This document shows positions 36,801 to 49,439 of a stretch of DNA of 64,000 nucleotides, piece by piece. The first letter of the stretch is position 1. Each line of letters starts with the position of its first letter. This DNA is from Silene noctiflora (taxonomy: Eukaryota > Streptophyta > Magnoliopsida > Caryophyllales > Caryophyllaceae). Position numbers and translations under genes: made by a program. The DNA lies in assembly GCA_009801015.1 (NCBI GenBank), contig VHZZ01004499.1, positions 32,577 through 96,576 of the forward strand. Direction: 5' to 3'. The notes under the pieces were generated by a model, which was given only the letters and a program-made list of their open reading frames with translations, was not told the DNA's origin and did no database searches.

Positions 36801-39800
36801 CGAACCCAGACCTTACTGCGGACATTTTTCCAAAACAAAGATTGACAGTGATAAGATTATTTCACACTTATTATAATATAATAAGAAGAAGAAGATAAAA
36901 AGGTGTAATTTTGCTACCAATCACCTCTCGCCTCGGATCATGGCTCGAAATATAACGCCTTTCGTTACCCATAAGCTACCTATCCTTCTTCCTTCTAGTA
37001 AATAAAGACATACTTCGCTTCGAAGTTTGTTAAAGTGGGTCAATAAAAGCTGTTTTGAGCCAAATAAAAAAAAAAAAGAAACCCTATATTATTGATATGA
37101 CTGGCGCACCTTGACTGGTTGAGATCTTTCGTGCCAACTTCACCCCAATTCTTAAGGTAGCTCGCTTTCAAGTGGTACCCCCAAAAAGACAAAAATAGAA
37201 AGAGAAGAAGTAGAAATCAAGCGAAATCTGTCTGCCTCTGCCTAAGTTAATGATGAAATGACTCTCCCGAACAGTGCCAGAATGCTTTGAGCTTCGTCTT
37301 TTCATTCTTGTCGATCTTAGCGCGCTTTCCCTTTTTAAAAGCAGACTGAGTGATCCTCCTCTCTTTCTTTTATAATTTTCTTTGGAATAAGAACAAAACC
37401 AAGAGTGGCTCTTTATTTTGCGACCAACCTCTTGAATTTGACCTAAGCTTCTTTACTTCTTTCCAAGCGTGCTGAAAACACTGACTTTCCCCAAACTTAA
37501 AGACCGAAACCTAGACTTGTGCATATCACGCTGAGGCCTCTCGGAGATTGCTTTCGCCACCCATCTTTTATATAAGATAAGAAAGACTCCCGTCAGCTAC
37601 GGTCAACCTTCTGTAATGTCCTTAAGTTAAGAAGGGTTGAGCTCTGCTCGAACGACTGCACGAGCAAGCAACAACTGTTCGGGTTGGCTATAGTCTGCTC
37701 TAGGATTGACACGTAACATTCATACATGGTTTTGTCTGTCCCTACGTTATCGAAACGCACGACGTGGTGAGAGTAAACTGTTCTATTCTATGTATTACAA
37801 GAAAATCAAAAACTCACGAAAACTTCTTCTAAGATCTCGGCAGCTGGCTTCTCTTATCTTTTCTTTCCAGTCTTTCCAGAGGATGGGCCAGCATATGCAT
37901 TCCATAGGCAATTGGCAATGGGTGTTGTTGCTATTCTCCCAGGGATATAATTTGAATTAGAAAACGTTACAATATATAAGAGATTTGAGAACAAAGAAGT
38001 TATGCGAATAAAAGTAGAATGGATGTTATAGGGTAAGCCATGCTCATGCCTTATGTTAATGGTGGGCATTCTTAAAAAAAATAAGTCCCAACAGTAATTG
38101 TCATTTTTATAATTTATAAAAGGAGCAGGATTTTCCATCCACGTGTAGTTAGGACCCTAGTATTTAGATAAATTATGTCCGCCTATCATAAGAGTATACA
38201 TAGGGCGTTAGTTTTTTTCTTTTCCAGATTAGGAGAATAAGCGGTCTTCCACATGATATGATTAGCACGAGGAGCAAGATCCTCATTCCCTGGTAAAGGG
38301 GAAAGTTCTACTGCTATATTCTATTATATTTTATCCCCGGCGACAGCTAAAGCTACTTTTTTCTGTGCTGCTGCTGAATACAGAGTAGCACCAACGGCTG
38401 CGGGTCCTCTCTCTTTCTAAATTAGAAAACTTTTATACATACATAAAATAGAATTCTAAAGGCAGAGGGGCGAGTTTATGAGCGCTCAATCAACGCTCTC
38501 TATTCAACAAGCTCTTTCAGATCCTTTTTCCTAACCCTCATATGCGATAGCTGGCTCTACCACATGTGATAGGGCATTTTTTAGAATGCTTTAGAAGCTA
38601 CTCTTTGCGGGCGGACAGATCGCGAGAGGGCAGCATACCTTCCATCCGTTCCTTTTCTCAGGAATGGCTTTCAATTTTATAATAATAATAAATACAATAA
38701 AGTAAAACCCAACCTACTTTATTTATAGGTTATAGGTTTCAGGTCTCCCGTGCTAAAAAGGTGTCAATGCGTAGCTTATTAAATGGGGCCATAAGCTTCT
38801 TCCCCTCCTAGGACCGCAAAACAACTTCATTTTTTTTTAGGGCATGTCATTTTGAGAAAGCCACCTTTTGCCCTTTGACTTGATCCGCGAACGTCTACGT
38901 AGACACAGGTTTCGTTTTGCCAAACCTCCCACTATTTTCGGGCATAACCTGCCTTTACTTTTTTGTTTATTTTTACTAGTAAATTTTTTTCAAGTACTGA
39001 TTTTCAACAGAAATTATCAAGAGGTGGCTTTGCTTTCTTTTATTAAGACAAAGAATTAAATAGCTTAGGTGTTTAAAAAAGCATAACTGAATGATTGAAG
39101 AGCCATTCCATTTGTATTTGTGACCAAAACGTATTGTGCATTTGAAAAGAAAGCAGTCGATGTGCCAAGGGTTGGGTCAAAAGCGAGGCATCTATTCGAT
39201 CGGAGCGCAGCTTCCTTTTTCCGGTTTGTTTGAAGGTAGCACAGTCGACCTTTCCTTTATAATAATTATTATATTATAATAAGAAAAAAGAGTGAAACCA
39301 TATTAAAGTATGCTTTTGCAATTGAAAAATTTTTTTTGATCTAACTAACGTTTTAAATTCTAATTCTAAAGACTGAATCCGTAACAGTTTTGGGGGTAGG
39401 GAAAATGGGAAGGAGGCCTAGCCAACAACTTTTTCCTTGGTAACTCAATGACTCTATCATCCTAACTTGACTTTACTTTAAGGAGTCGCCGTCGTCGATT
39501 TAAATCCAATCTTTTTTAACACAGCAAAGTCAAGAAGGAAGTGGGGCTTTGTTTAGTTTACACGATCTGCTAAAGCAGCTCTTGAAGGTGTCATCTTTTG
39601 AAAGGATCCTTTTCTTATCGTTGAACATTAACAAGGTGAAGGGGGTCTTTTTCTGGGACTTTTACTTTCAAACTTTAAAGCTACCTCTTTTTTTTCTTTT
39701 TTAACTTAATGTGGATCCTACCTTCGATTGAGATTTTATAAATTGATTCGTTGTTCCTGATTAGTCTATACACTCGTGACTCCTGAACCCCGGAGCTTTC

Positions 39801-40856
39801 ATGTTAGAAGATTTGGCGTTGTCTGGCGAAGCCCCTTACCTTAGCCTTAGATAAGAAGCTTCTGCAATGTGGCACTTTACTTTTACTGGTGTTATACCTA
39901 CTGCAAGGTTATACTTTTAAATACCAAGCAGCAGAAAGAATATTTCATCCCAGAAGAAAGCCCCAACTTGTTTAGTCTGACTTTCTTTATATGTATTCTA
40001 TTCCGGAATGACCCTTACTAAGTATGTTTACCTACTTCTATTCCTACTTCCTTCGCTAACAACGCGCACTACAAGTCTTCCTCCCGCTCAAGCACCTTCG
40101 ATCCTTAGTCTCATGTTGGGATTTACTATTTCACCCCGTTAATGGTAGGTTAAATACTTCATTTTCTTAAAAAGAATATAAGGTATAACCAAAAACTGAG
40201 GACGACGCTCTTGGTGGGGCACACCGCTGTGCAGGGCATTGACCCGAGCTTTCCCTCAAAAAGTACGCGTGCACTTTAAAAGGTTAATTTCTTAATATTT
40301 TAGGGTTAGGATAAAGGGCATTTTGTCACGAAATCGCCGGCTGGTAGATAAAGTTTTGTTAGAAAACGCGTTTCTGAGGGAAAATTCCTTTTGTCCGCTC
40401 GTTCGTTACACAGATTTCGCTCACTCAAAACAGCTAATCACCAACCTCTGAACACCCATCCTAAACCTCATTATGTAAAGAGTGAGCACTCATCAATTCA
40501 TCGTTATGGAGGCCACTTCACAAGCTTAGTCATAAGTCGGGGAACGACTACTTCAACGCACTCTGATCTCTTATACTATAGTGTACGGCCCATTCATTGG
40601 CAGCCAGTTTGCTAGCCTAGCCAAGCTCGTCCTACTGTATATGTATAGGCGTAGGTTAAAAAGCCTCAACTGCGATTTACGTATAATAACAGTCCATGAA
40701 GAAGGCTTTAAGAAAGCGCCCACTCATTACACATTACGCCTCTTGTTTTCAATAGGTCAGACCAGATAACAAATTCACTAAATTTTTCCACGCGTTCGGT
40801 GGTTTTGTTCCCCCAGTGCCTTCACAACTAGGCCGCACGGGAAGCCTTTCTTATTC

Positions 40857-40984
40857 TCTTTCGTCCAATCATGGATAGTGGTCTCATTCTCTCAAGCAGT
40901 AGAAGTGTTTTTTATCCTCTGCTTAACGATAGGATTTATGCTGCAATTCCGTCATGCTCAGACTGTTACCAATGGACAAAATTT
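40857..40984 (+). repeat. Diverged dispersed repeat, copy 2 (pair at 33434-33573)
   Basis: In this copy one frame is open through the repeat, reading FVQSWIVVSFSQAVEV, then FFILCLTIGFMLQFRHAQTV and TNGQNL before TGA. That would be a hydrophobic segment followed by a polar tail. The other copy is interrupted by TAA in the matching frame. Which was the coding ancestor, if either, is unclear, and I do not recognise the product. Confidence 0.72.
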
Positions 40985-43162
40985 GTGAGTAGTCTAAGAT
41001 TGTGGAAGACTTTACTATTTATTCTGCAAATAGTTATTAAATATTATTTTCTTTTTATTTAGGAGGAAAGGTCAAACCGCTCTTTCTACGCTAGCTAGCT
41101 TACTTACCTCTTTGCGTAAGTTCGTCCATGCCATAAAGGAAGAGAACTCGAACTCTCGTATTATTTTTCAGCCGCCCTTTATCTTCATTCTTCCACCAGC
41201 AAGGGATTGTTCGAGGAATTCTTTTCTGGAGGACATTTCTTCCGAAGTATTTTTTTTCCCGCGACGTTTTGAACAAACCTCGTCAAAGCGCCTTTGAATG
41301 CACGTGAATTCCTTATCTTTATCCTTCTTTATAGTTCGTAGGTAATGAATGTCCTTGTGGAGGCTCTTTCGAGATCCCGGACAGTAGTGTACTGTACTAT
41401 TAGAAGAAAGGAGATCGAATCCAGACTTTACTTAGGGTCCAACAAGACATCTGAAGAAGTTTAGCCTCCACAGCACAGCAGGGTTCAATTGAAAGAAATG
41501 GAGCCGGCCGAAGCAAAAAAAGCGCAAGAAGCCGCAGTTGAGGAAGCAACGACTGTAGCATTTGATGGTTCTAAAATCAATCAATAGGAAGAAAGGGGGA
41601 ACCTGCTCCTTTAGACCTCGAAAGAGGCGCCTGCTTCATTGGGAAAGGGAAAAAGAGAAAGAGGCTAGTGAAGCGAGTGAAAGACCCTAAAACAAAAAGT
41701 AGTACAAGTCAGCTGCTAAAAAAAAAGATATAGAGCAAGGCATAGGGTACGGGCGCCCAAAGCATAGGTACTACCCATCCAAACCAAGGGGGTGCCGGAC
41801 TTTTCAATTATACATTTTATACAACAGTAAGCGACGAACGAAGACGCGTCAGATAGCCGTGAAAGTACGATAATTGGAGCGAGCGGTCGAGCAAGAGATT
41901 TATTTTGAATGCTAGCTGTGGAAAGAAGTAGTTCAATCGGATTACATATGAGCAAAAACTACGTATGATAGGGGTATGACACCCTAAGAAGTAATTGTCC
42001 TCAAGCTTTGAGTAATCATAAGTAGGTATATGAAAGGAATTGCTCTGATTCTGATTGAAGCGTAAGCAAGCAGCAATTGGACAGTAAGCCGAGGAATGAG
42101 GCACGTTTGGCAATACCATAGCGTGAGGTAAGGGGCGACTTCCCTCTGTAGATATGTCTTTAGCTAATGATACACGTATTCTTGGTAAATCTTTTTCCTG
42201 AGAGCTAAGACTACATCTTTCTCTTAATCGGCCAAAGATTGACATTCATATAAGAATTACCGAGTTGAAAAACCAAAATAGACTCCCCAAAAGAAAGAAG
42301 AAAAGCAGGTGATAAAGTAAGTTCTTTTATTTAGGCACCCAGGTACGATGCCTGCTTTTTTCCACACACCACACGAAAAGGGTGGATGATGCGCGATCGA
42401 AATGATATACGCTCTGAGGCCCACGTGGACCAACCCACTTCCTACCACTTTGCCTTTGAATTGGAGAGGTGCCATCAAATCAAAGTCGAGACAAGAGGAA
42501 AAAATGAGGCTGATCTGAAGAAGTTTCGGGCCTTGCTTTCTGAACTAAATATCCCCCAATCTTGGAATCTGCCCTTGTCCATAAGAAAGTGAAATCCATT
42601 CTGGAGCATCGTAACTTCCACTCGTTCTCCTCGCAACGACTCCTGCTTAGGGTAGGGGAGGCGAAGCTGATTCGCATATTAAGGTAAGAAAAAGAGCAAA
42701 GAGTGGATGAGTTCCGTTCCATCATCAACACAAAAAGAACACTCTTGCGGTTTTGAGCAAACATTGGAAGGGGGACTGGCTGCGTTTGGATAGTCTTCTC
42801 CTCTCCCGAAATAGACTAAGCGCTTATACAAGAACAAGATAGTACTGATTTCGCGGAATGAGTCTCAATGAGATGTTGGGGCGCGACAATGGATCGGAAG
42901 GAAGGCACTTTCCCCTTTTCAAGTGAACCCATATCCTCCCTTTCGGGGGATGGGTCTTTGGCTTCCCCACCCGGTAACTTTAAATTTTATTAAAGTCATT
43001 TTTGAACACGGATATGGTACTACAGTATAGGATCTTTAATTGGTCGAACGGGCGTAATACCATAATACTGGGAGCGAGTTGGCTTCGCCTTCGCCTTTAC
43101 CTTTATTTGACTTCTGACTCAAGACTTTATTCCATACCAGATAGTATTTAGACTCTGGAAGA

Positions 43163-43196
43163 GATTGCTCCTGGCTCAGAAGCGGGGCTATTTATA
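43163..43196 (+). pseudogene. rrn18: Short fragment resembling the small-subunit rRNA 5' end
   Basis: TCCTGGCTCAGAAG at 43169-43182 is identical to the conserved rRNA 5' core, and the following CGGGGCTATTTAT loosely parallels the rRNA's ACGCTAGCTATAT. A 14-nt exact hit to a chosen sequence is unlikely by chance in a window of this size, and it is the third such locus here. The flanks are unrelated. Confidence 0.42.
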
Positions 43197-43892
43197 GCTC
43201 GAAAAGGCAATGGGGAATGTGCCATGTACGAAGAAGGAGGTGGAGAAGAAAGAGATTGTGGCACTCAGGTACGGTGCCCGATCGTACAACAAAGCAATTC
43301 AAAAGGGCTGCGTTTGAATCCTTACTTCAATTTTACATTTCTATTATAGTTTATAGTGGAGAGCAGGTCTTCTATGGAAAGCCGGGTCCAAGAGTTGCGG
43401 GTGGATTCAAAGAACGTGAGTCGGAGAAGAAGACATTCGCCGACGGAGAAGGTGCAACGGACACAGGTCTTTAATAGATATTATAATAATTGGAAACGGT
43501 GGAAGTAGTTTTAGGATCAATGCTTCTCTGTGGCAGAGCCGAGTGAGACGAAAAGGGTGGAGTCGGATCCTTTCTTTAGCCTGTTCGTAAAATCGTAAAA
43601 TAAAATAACTGGCCAAGCGTGATTCTTCTTTTTTTCTTCTCTGACCTCTCCTTTGGAAAAGAAATATTAGCCAGTATGCTACGGGCTCGTGTTATCATTG
43701 AGAATTGAGAAGGGTGGGTCATTCCAAAGCCGAGAATGCGGGTTTGGAGGGAGCGCTGCGAACAGAGGTAAGAGAAAGAGTCCACATCGGCTGGAGAGCT
43801 AAGTCAGAGTCAGGCGGATAAGCGAAAGTTTTTCACTAATTTAGATCCACTTCATTCTTTACCTTTACGGTACGGAGTCAGGAAGCTGCATA

Positions 43893-43926
43893 TTTATGAT
43901 CCCACTCCCACAGGTGGGATCATAAA
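43893..43926. repeat. Perfect hairpin, 13-bp stem and 8-nt loop
   Basis: TTTATGATCCCAC at 43893-43905 pairs exactly with GTGGGATCATAAA at 43914-43926 around TCCCACAG. No gene ends next to it, so a transcript-end role is speculative. Confidence 0.75.
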
Positions 43927-45111
43927 CCAAATTCCCAGTGGGTTCGGGACCTCCGGTCTGTTAGTTGAGGGAATTATGCCAACCTTTTCCGTAGTCCTTC
44001 TTTCTTTGCCTCTGATTCTGATACAAAATTCTTTTTCTGATAAGGTTCGCTTGTTCACTTTATAAGTTCGGCGCAAAAGCTACATTCGATTCCCAAGAAT
44101 TCAAGGTACGCCCTACCGAGTGAACTCCCGAAAGACAGGATCGGAGAGCAACTGCTATTGAATTGGGTTAAAATGGAAAACCAATATCCCCCCCTGGTTC
44201 CAGGGTTCCAGGAGCCAGAACTACCGGCTCATCAAACCGAGACTTTAATTAAAACAAAGGATTTAGCCCAGGCAGGATAAACCAGAACGTAAGAAAGGGC
44301 AGCTTCTTTGGACTCGAGTTATTGGTCAAGATGTCACTTTCCATAAGTACATAAACTTCCTTTTGCTCTGATTCGGCGCACGTGGTTTGTCCCTCTGCTA
44401 AAGCCTCAACTTCCACTGGGTAATGATTAAAGTCATTTCGCTCATTCTTCATGAAAAGAGAGTCAGTTACTTGGAAAAACTCTTGACTTTTCAGGATTCC
44501 CTTCTTATCTATACTGGGGAGTCTTGATTCCTTGGCAAAAGCTTTCTGTCCTATCCGCGGGAGAGAGGCCGAGGGGATCCGATCTGAAACTACTACTGTA
44601 ATACTGTAATACTTTTACGCAAGAGACACCCAGCCTACCCGGGACCTATTTTAAATTCCAACTATTATAGTATATAATGGGTGCTAAGATCCGATCGATG
44701 CCCCATTCTTTGATTCTTAATTTATTTGTTTATGTAAGGAAAGATAAAGGAGGTGGGCTTGAAAAAGAAAGATAAAGGGACTAATCTAGGTTAAGTGGTT
44801 GGACAGGGGGGACTCATCCTTAGTCGCATTTGCCTTTAAGGGGATTACGTTCCTTGCCAAATAAGGATATTCACCTGAAACCGCCCATCATTATATATAT
44901 GTATGACTGCGCTGTAGCCTGACTTTCTGAGGAAAACTAGTGTAATAAAAGGGCCATTAGAATAAGGTAATGGGAGATCAGCATAAACAAAAAAAGAACA
45001 CTAAGGAAAACAATATGACAGAAAAATATAACAAAGATTAACTTCCTTTAACATAGATAAGAATATAATAATTTACGAAAAGAAAAAAGAAGGTTAATAT
45101 GGTTAAATTAA

Positions 45112-45147
45112 ATAGAGTTCTCTTATCTTTTTCTTTGAGAGCTCTAT
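45112..45147. repeat. Hairpin, 11-bp stem, followed by T run
   Basis: ATAGAGTTCTC at 45112-45122 pairs with GAGAGCTCTAT at 45137-45147, with one G-U pair and a 14-nt loop, and is followed by TTTT. It lies about 135 bases upstream of the rrn18 5' fragment. It resembles a terminator-like stem, but plant mitochondrial transcripts are not known to end by this mechanism. Confidence 0.55.
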
Positions 45148-45282
45148 TTTTCGCGAGTAAATAAAGGGGTGTAGGCGCCGCTTACAGAGGTAAGAGGTGC
45201 AATCGAACGAGGCATATTCCTACCAAAAGGCAAAATAAATGCAGCCATCATTATTAACATATATAATAGAACTTTAAATTAA

Positions 45283-45341
45283 GCTTGATCCTGGCTCAGA
45301 AGGAAGGCTAGATCTTTGCTTAACACATGCAAGTTGGACGA
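45283..45341 (+). pseudogene. rrn18: Fragment of the 5' end of mitochondrial small-subunit rRNA
   Basis: The stretch matches the start of plant mitochondrial 18S (16S-like) rRNA. It begins with TTGATCCTGGCTCAGAAGGA, then a changed stretch where the gene has GCTAGCTATATG, then TGCTTAACACATGCAAGT and a run like GTCGAACG. The match is nearly continuous for about 58 nt and then ends abruptly: the following 200 nt do not resemble the rRNA. It cannot make a functional rRNA. Several differences from the conserved core (AAGGCTAGATCTT for AACGCTAGCTATA; GTTGGACG for GTCGAACG) show it has been drifting or was copied from a diverged gene. Confidence 0.78.
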
Positions 45342-45827
45342 AGAAAACAGCAGTAAAGAGAGGGAATAAAGATCTTCTTCTCTGATGACTTGATCCATGT
45401 TTTCATGTTTAACTTCAACAAGTTCTTCTCTTTTGTCTGAAATCGCAACGAAAAGCTATAAGGAATTAGTGAACGAGTGAAATCTTATTCGATTGGAGGC
45501 AGCTTTTCAAATGCGGCTTTGGGCTGTTTTTTCGTTCTGGAAAAGAGGGAGGGTTCTTGATATACCCTCACCAGCAACTACTCTGAGGTGTAAACATCCA
45601 GTTGAGCTTGTGTATCCATGATCAACATCAGCTAAAGTTGGAACAGCTACTTCTTCGACTCTACTTTCATACTCATTATCAACATCAACATGAAACTTTT
45701 CTTCAACTACCCTTTCGGAGACGTCTGTCCGAAGGGCCTTGGTTAAAGAGATACGACGATGATTGAAGGTATGGTGCTCACTTACTCACTCTACTGCTGG
45801 AGGAGATCTATCTTACCCCCCCCAAAA

Positions 45828-45847
45828 AATAATAATAATAATAATAA
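45828..45847. repeat. (AAT)n microsatellite
   Basis: Six AAT units plus AA follow a run of C then A. Confidence 0.85.
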
Positions 45848-48800
45848 GCATGTTCAATAAAAGAAGCAATCCACTTAACTGGTTGATAAACATCGCTATC
45901 TAGAAACGCGAGTATCCCTGGAAATATTATATCATTGACGAAAGGCTTCTCGTTTCCTTGTTTCAAAAAAAGAGTGCATTACCCGTAACTGGACTTTGGA
46001 AAAAAGTGTCTCCAGTCCGGAGGTATGAAAAAAAAAGAAAGAAACCTCCTCTTTCGGTTGAAGCTTTCGATGCAGCTCGTAGGTTACCAACCCTTAACAT
46101 CCTTAATAGAATCGGGGAAATTCCTACGGTCGAAGACAGGATCGGTGACTAAGAAGAAGCAGCTTTGTTTGCCGCATTAGCCATTAGCAAAGCATTGAAT
46201 CTAGACTTTAAGTCATACTAGTCAGCATCATCGTCATAAAAGTCAAAAGCAGTCGCGGAACCATTAACAGCTGCACCCTATAATTATCTTAGCCTCCTCC
46301 CCTACTCTTTTTTTTTTTTTAATGCGAGCTCTTGCGTGGGTAGGCAGGCCCGTGTCTATGCCAAGGTCGACGGAAAAAAGAAAGCTAATTTTCTCTTTAT
46401 ATTATAGTAATAGCCTTCTCTTCTATCTATGATCAACAATTGGAAGTCTTGCTTTTTATGGCTTCCTTTTCGTGTTCATGCTCAACGGGAGAACAAGATC
46501 CTCCACTTCTACTTTTTAGTATGTCTGGATCCAACTCTTCTGGAGACCTGGGATCAGAGGCGTTTTCATTCTCCTGATCCTTAGAGACCCAGCCGAAGAG
46601 GGGCTTCCTTTGAATTTGAAGGCGAACCCTGGTTTGGTCCAATTGTTCTGAAGTTTGGTTGTTCCGGTTCTGGTAAAGTAAAGGAAGTTAAACTCTCACT
46701 TTAGAATGATTGACGAGAAACTTTTCCATCTACTTCATTTGGTTCATCGCCTTCGGCTTATGGTATAGCTTGAATTGGCTATAATAGTCTTCCTCTAAGA
46801 TATATGAAAGCAAAGAGCTACCAGTCTCATAATAAAGGAAAAGGGGGGACATCCATAACTTTTGATGCTGTTGGTGGATGAGATACCTATTGCTTGCTGC
46901 AGATTAAGAAGATTAAAATGTAAATGGTGTTAGCCGGCTGCGCCCGCTACCTGGTATCGTGTAAAGCAGTTAAAGCATAGAAAAAGACTTCTTCAATTTA
47001 TTCAATCTTAAAAGAGTCTCACTTCAAGGCTCATACCTATGTTTGGATTAGAAGAGCAAGAAAAAGAACAAAGAAGCACTCTTTGTTGTCTGGTGGGGGG
47101 ATAGTCCACTAGTTTTAATTTTTAATTGAGGTGGTTTAAGTTTCAAATGGTAGCTGGAGCTGGCACTGGAGCAGGAAAGACATTAATCGCGGTGGATAGG
47201 TTGACTTTCTAAGCCAAGCAAACTCCTTAATTGCACTGCAGAAAAAAGTGCACGGGCCATACTGGAACTTCGGGAAGGTGCTCCCATCTAAGGATATTAT
47301 CCTTTAATTAATTTACCGCATATCTAGGAAGAATTCAATGAAAGAAAAAAAAAACACTGGCCTACACTTTGAGCTTTTTTAAGCTAAGGTGCAGTGGAAG
47401 GAGCTGTTTGAAGACTGGACTTGCCCCGGACTTGAGCTTGATCGCAAGAAGTTTTAAGCTCATATGCGGTTACGATCATTGAAAGCTGGCACTGGCCAGA
47501 GAAGATCTTTTCCTTGCTTATAGTCTCTCTCCCCAAAAGTCTCGCGTGAAGTTTTCCGGGGGTACGTAATGGTAGTTTGAGAGCACTCTTGATACTGCTT
47601 TTTGCGGGTTATAAAAAAAAAAAAGAGGCATTTGTTGCTGATCAAGCTGTTGAAAGCTTTTGGTGGGGCTGGGGTACCATGCGCTTCGTGCCGACCCTCA
47701 TAAAGGGAAATCCTTTAACGCAGCTGAGTTAAATATAGAAGATAGCTAAGACCTTTATCCGAATCCTAACCCGATAAGACTTTACTTTAGATTAGAAGCT
47801 CACAAGAAAAGAACCTCACAGCTTATTCACACAGTAAAATAGAAAGGAAGCTCCCATGTCTCACATGGCTGAACCATATGAAATAGCATAAATGTATAGA
47901 AGAAGGCTTCCACTTGAAGCAACCTATGATAGCTCTTTTACAGCAGCCCCTATTCTGGAACCTCCTCAGTCCAATACAAGCTAAAATGATCGTTCAACAA
48001 AATATAGAGTCTTGGAGAGGACCAGACTTTTTATATAGATTCATATAGATATAGGCGCTACTTCTTATTACGGACTGGTAGTCATTTCATTCTAAAACTG
48101 CGAAATCTTTCTTAGGATATAGGATGTTTTCTTTACTCTATTTCACGTCTTGCCCTGCTATTTCTTAGTAAAATAACGTGCGGTATGACCTGAACAAATC
48201 TACTCCGAGGGGGCAAGAAAGGACTTCTCGATAAAGACATATAAAGAGAGACTTCATACATTACCATTAAGAGAAGGCTAGCCTTAGTAAACATACATGA
48301 CTGGCAACTTGTCTATGAGAAAGTAAGACCCATTTCTTTTAAAAGCCCTGTAAGGTAAGATAAAAAGGGCAAGCAAGCCACTTAGAGTCTATGCTTATCT
48401 TTCTGGAAATAAAGCAATAATATAAGAAAAAGGGCTGGTTACTCAGGCAATCATATAGAGCGATCTTCCTTCTTTCATAGTTAGTCCGCTTGGGCAGCAG
48501 CTTTTGGCCGGGTCTACCACCTATCTTCATCCATTATGAAGGAACCGAACTAAGACTAATGCTAGATTGGACAATTTTACACGAAAGCCAGCATGGATTT
48601 CTCGAGGTTTGGAAGGCGTTCTTAAGGTCCTATGGCCTGAGGCCTCTTGCCGCTCCCGGATCCGCCTCCTGCGGTTAGGAAGCGGGGATTAGTCCTCTAC
48701 TGCATGGACTACAGACAATCTACCTATCGTTATCTTGTAAACAGCCTTTACCTTTCTTTTTGTTAAGGATAGTCAAGCTTAATAATAAGAATGAAACCAC

Positions 48801-49406
48801 CCTCGATCAAGTCATTTCAAACCTCAGGTATCATTTTTGCGTAGGCAAAGCTTCTCTTTTTACCTTGACGAATGTCTTCGACCCCCTTATCGTAAGTTAT
48901 TTCCTTATGCAAGCGGGGACCTGCAATCCTCTGCTTTGATGAGATGGCACTTGCTGCCTTATAAAGATTAAGAACACGAGACTGAGCCGGAGGAAGTCTC
49001 GTCCAATCTATGTGCTACCCGCACACCACTACCTATGTGACCAAGCAATCTGCCCTTATTGTATTGCAAGAAGCGGACCCGCTTTTAAAGGTTTCTGATG
49101 CAATAGCTGCTCCTGAAAAACAAAACCTTGAGAACATAACCTTTTGAATAATTTTTTTACGATAGATTTTTCCTATATTGAGTCACATTGAACCATTGTG
49201 TGAGTTGTGAATTCCCTTCCCTTTCCACGAGAACAGGGATCGAACCTACAGCAATTATCTTTACCTAATGACTTATTTCGTTAGCTCATATTATAACTAA
49301 CAAGTATAAATTAAGAACTTCTAAATTTTATCCTTTGGAATCAATTTTTTAATTTTTTATAGGAATTAGGAATAAAAAAAAAAAAAGAAGACGAAGTTTA
49401 CCCGTT

Positions 49407-49439
49407 CGACTAAAAAGGAGTGGAAGCGAGCCAGCTGTT
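49407..49439 (+). repeat. Short dispersed repeat, copy 2 (33 nt)
   Basis: This is the partner of 31749-31781. Its last part, CGAGCCAGCTGTTAA, also occurs exactly at 31155-31169, so at least three loci carry pieces of the same element. A weaker relative, TCGAAAGGAGTGGAAAGC, lies at 53899. Confidence 0.75.

Larger units (their letters stand above)
33882..45282. other. No gene recognised apart from listed fragments
   Basis: This stretch contains the repeat copy at 40857-40984, the rrn18-like piece at 43163 and two hairpins (43893, 45112). Frames at 34067-34384, 42386-42592 and 43217-43474 show no known domain. The one at 42386, with charged runs such as RGKNEADLKKFRALLSEL, is the most protein-like but unassigned. 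Confidence 0.5.

Noticed and set aside
49220-49300. Minus-strand T-arm-like string GTAGGTTCGATCCCTGT suggesting a tRNA
   Set aside because: No matching acceptor 5' half and no room for an anticodon arm, so the cloverleaf cannot be completed.
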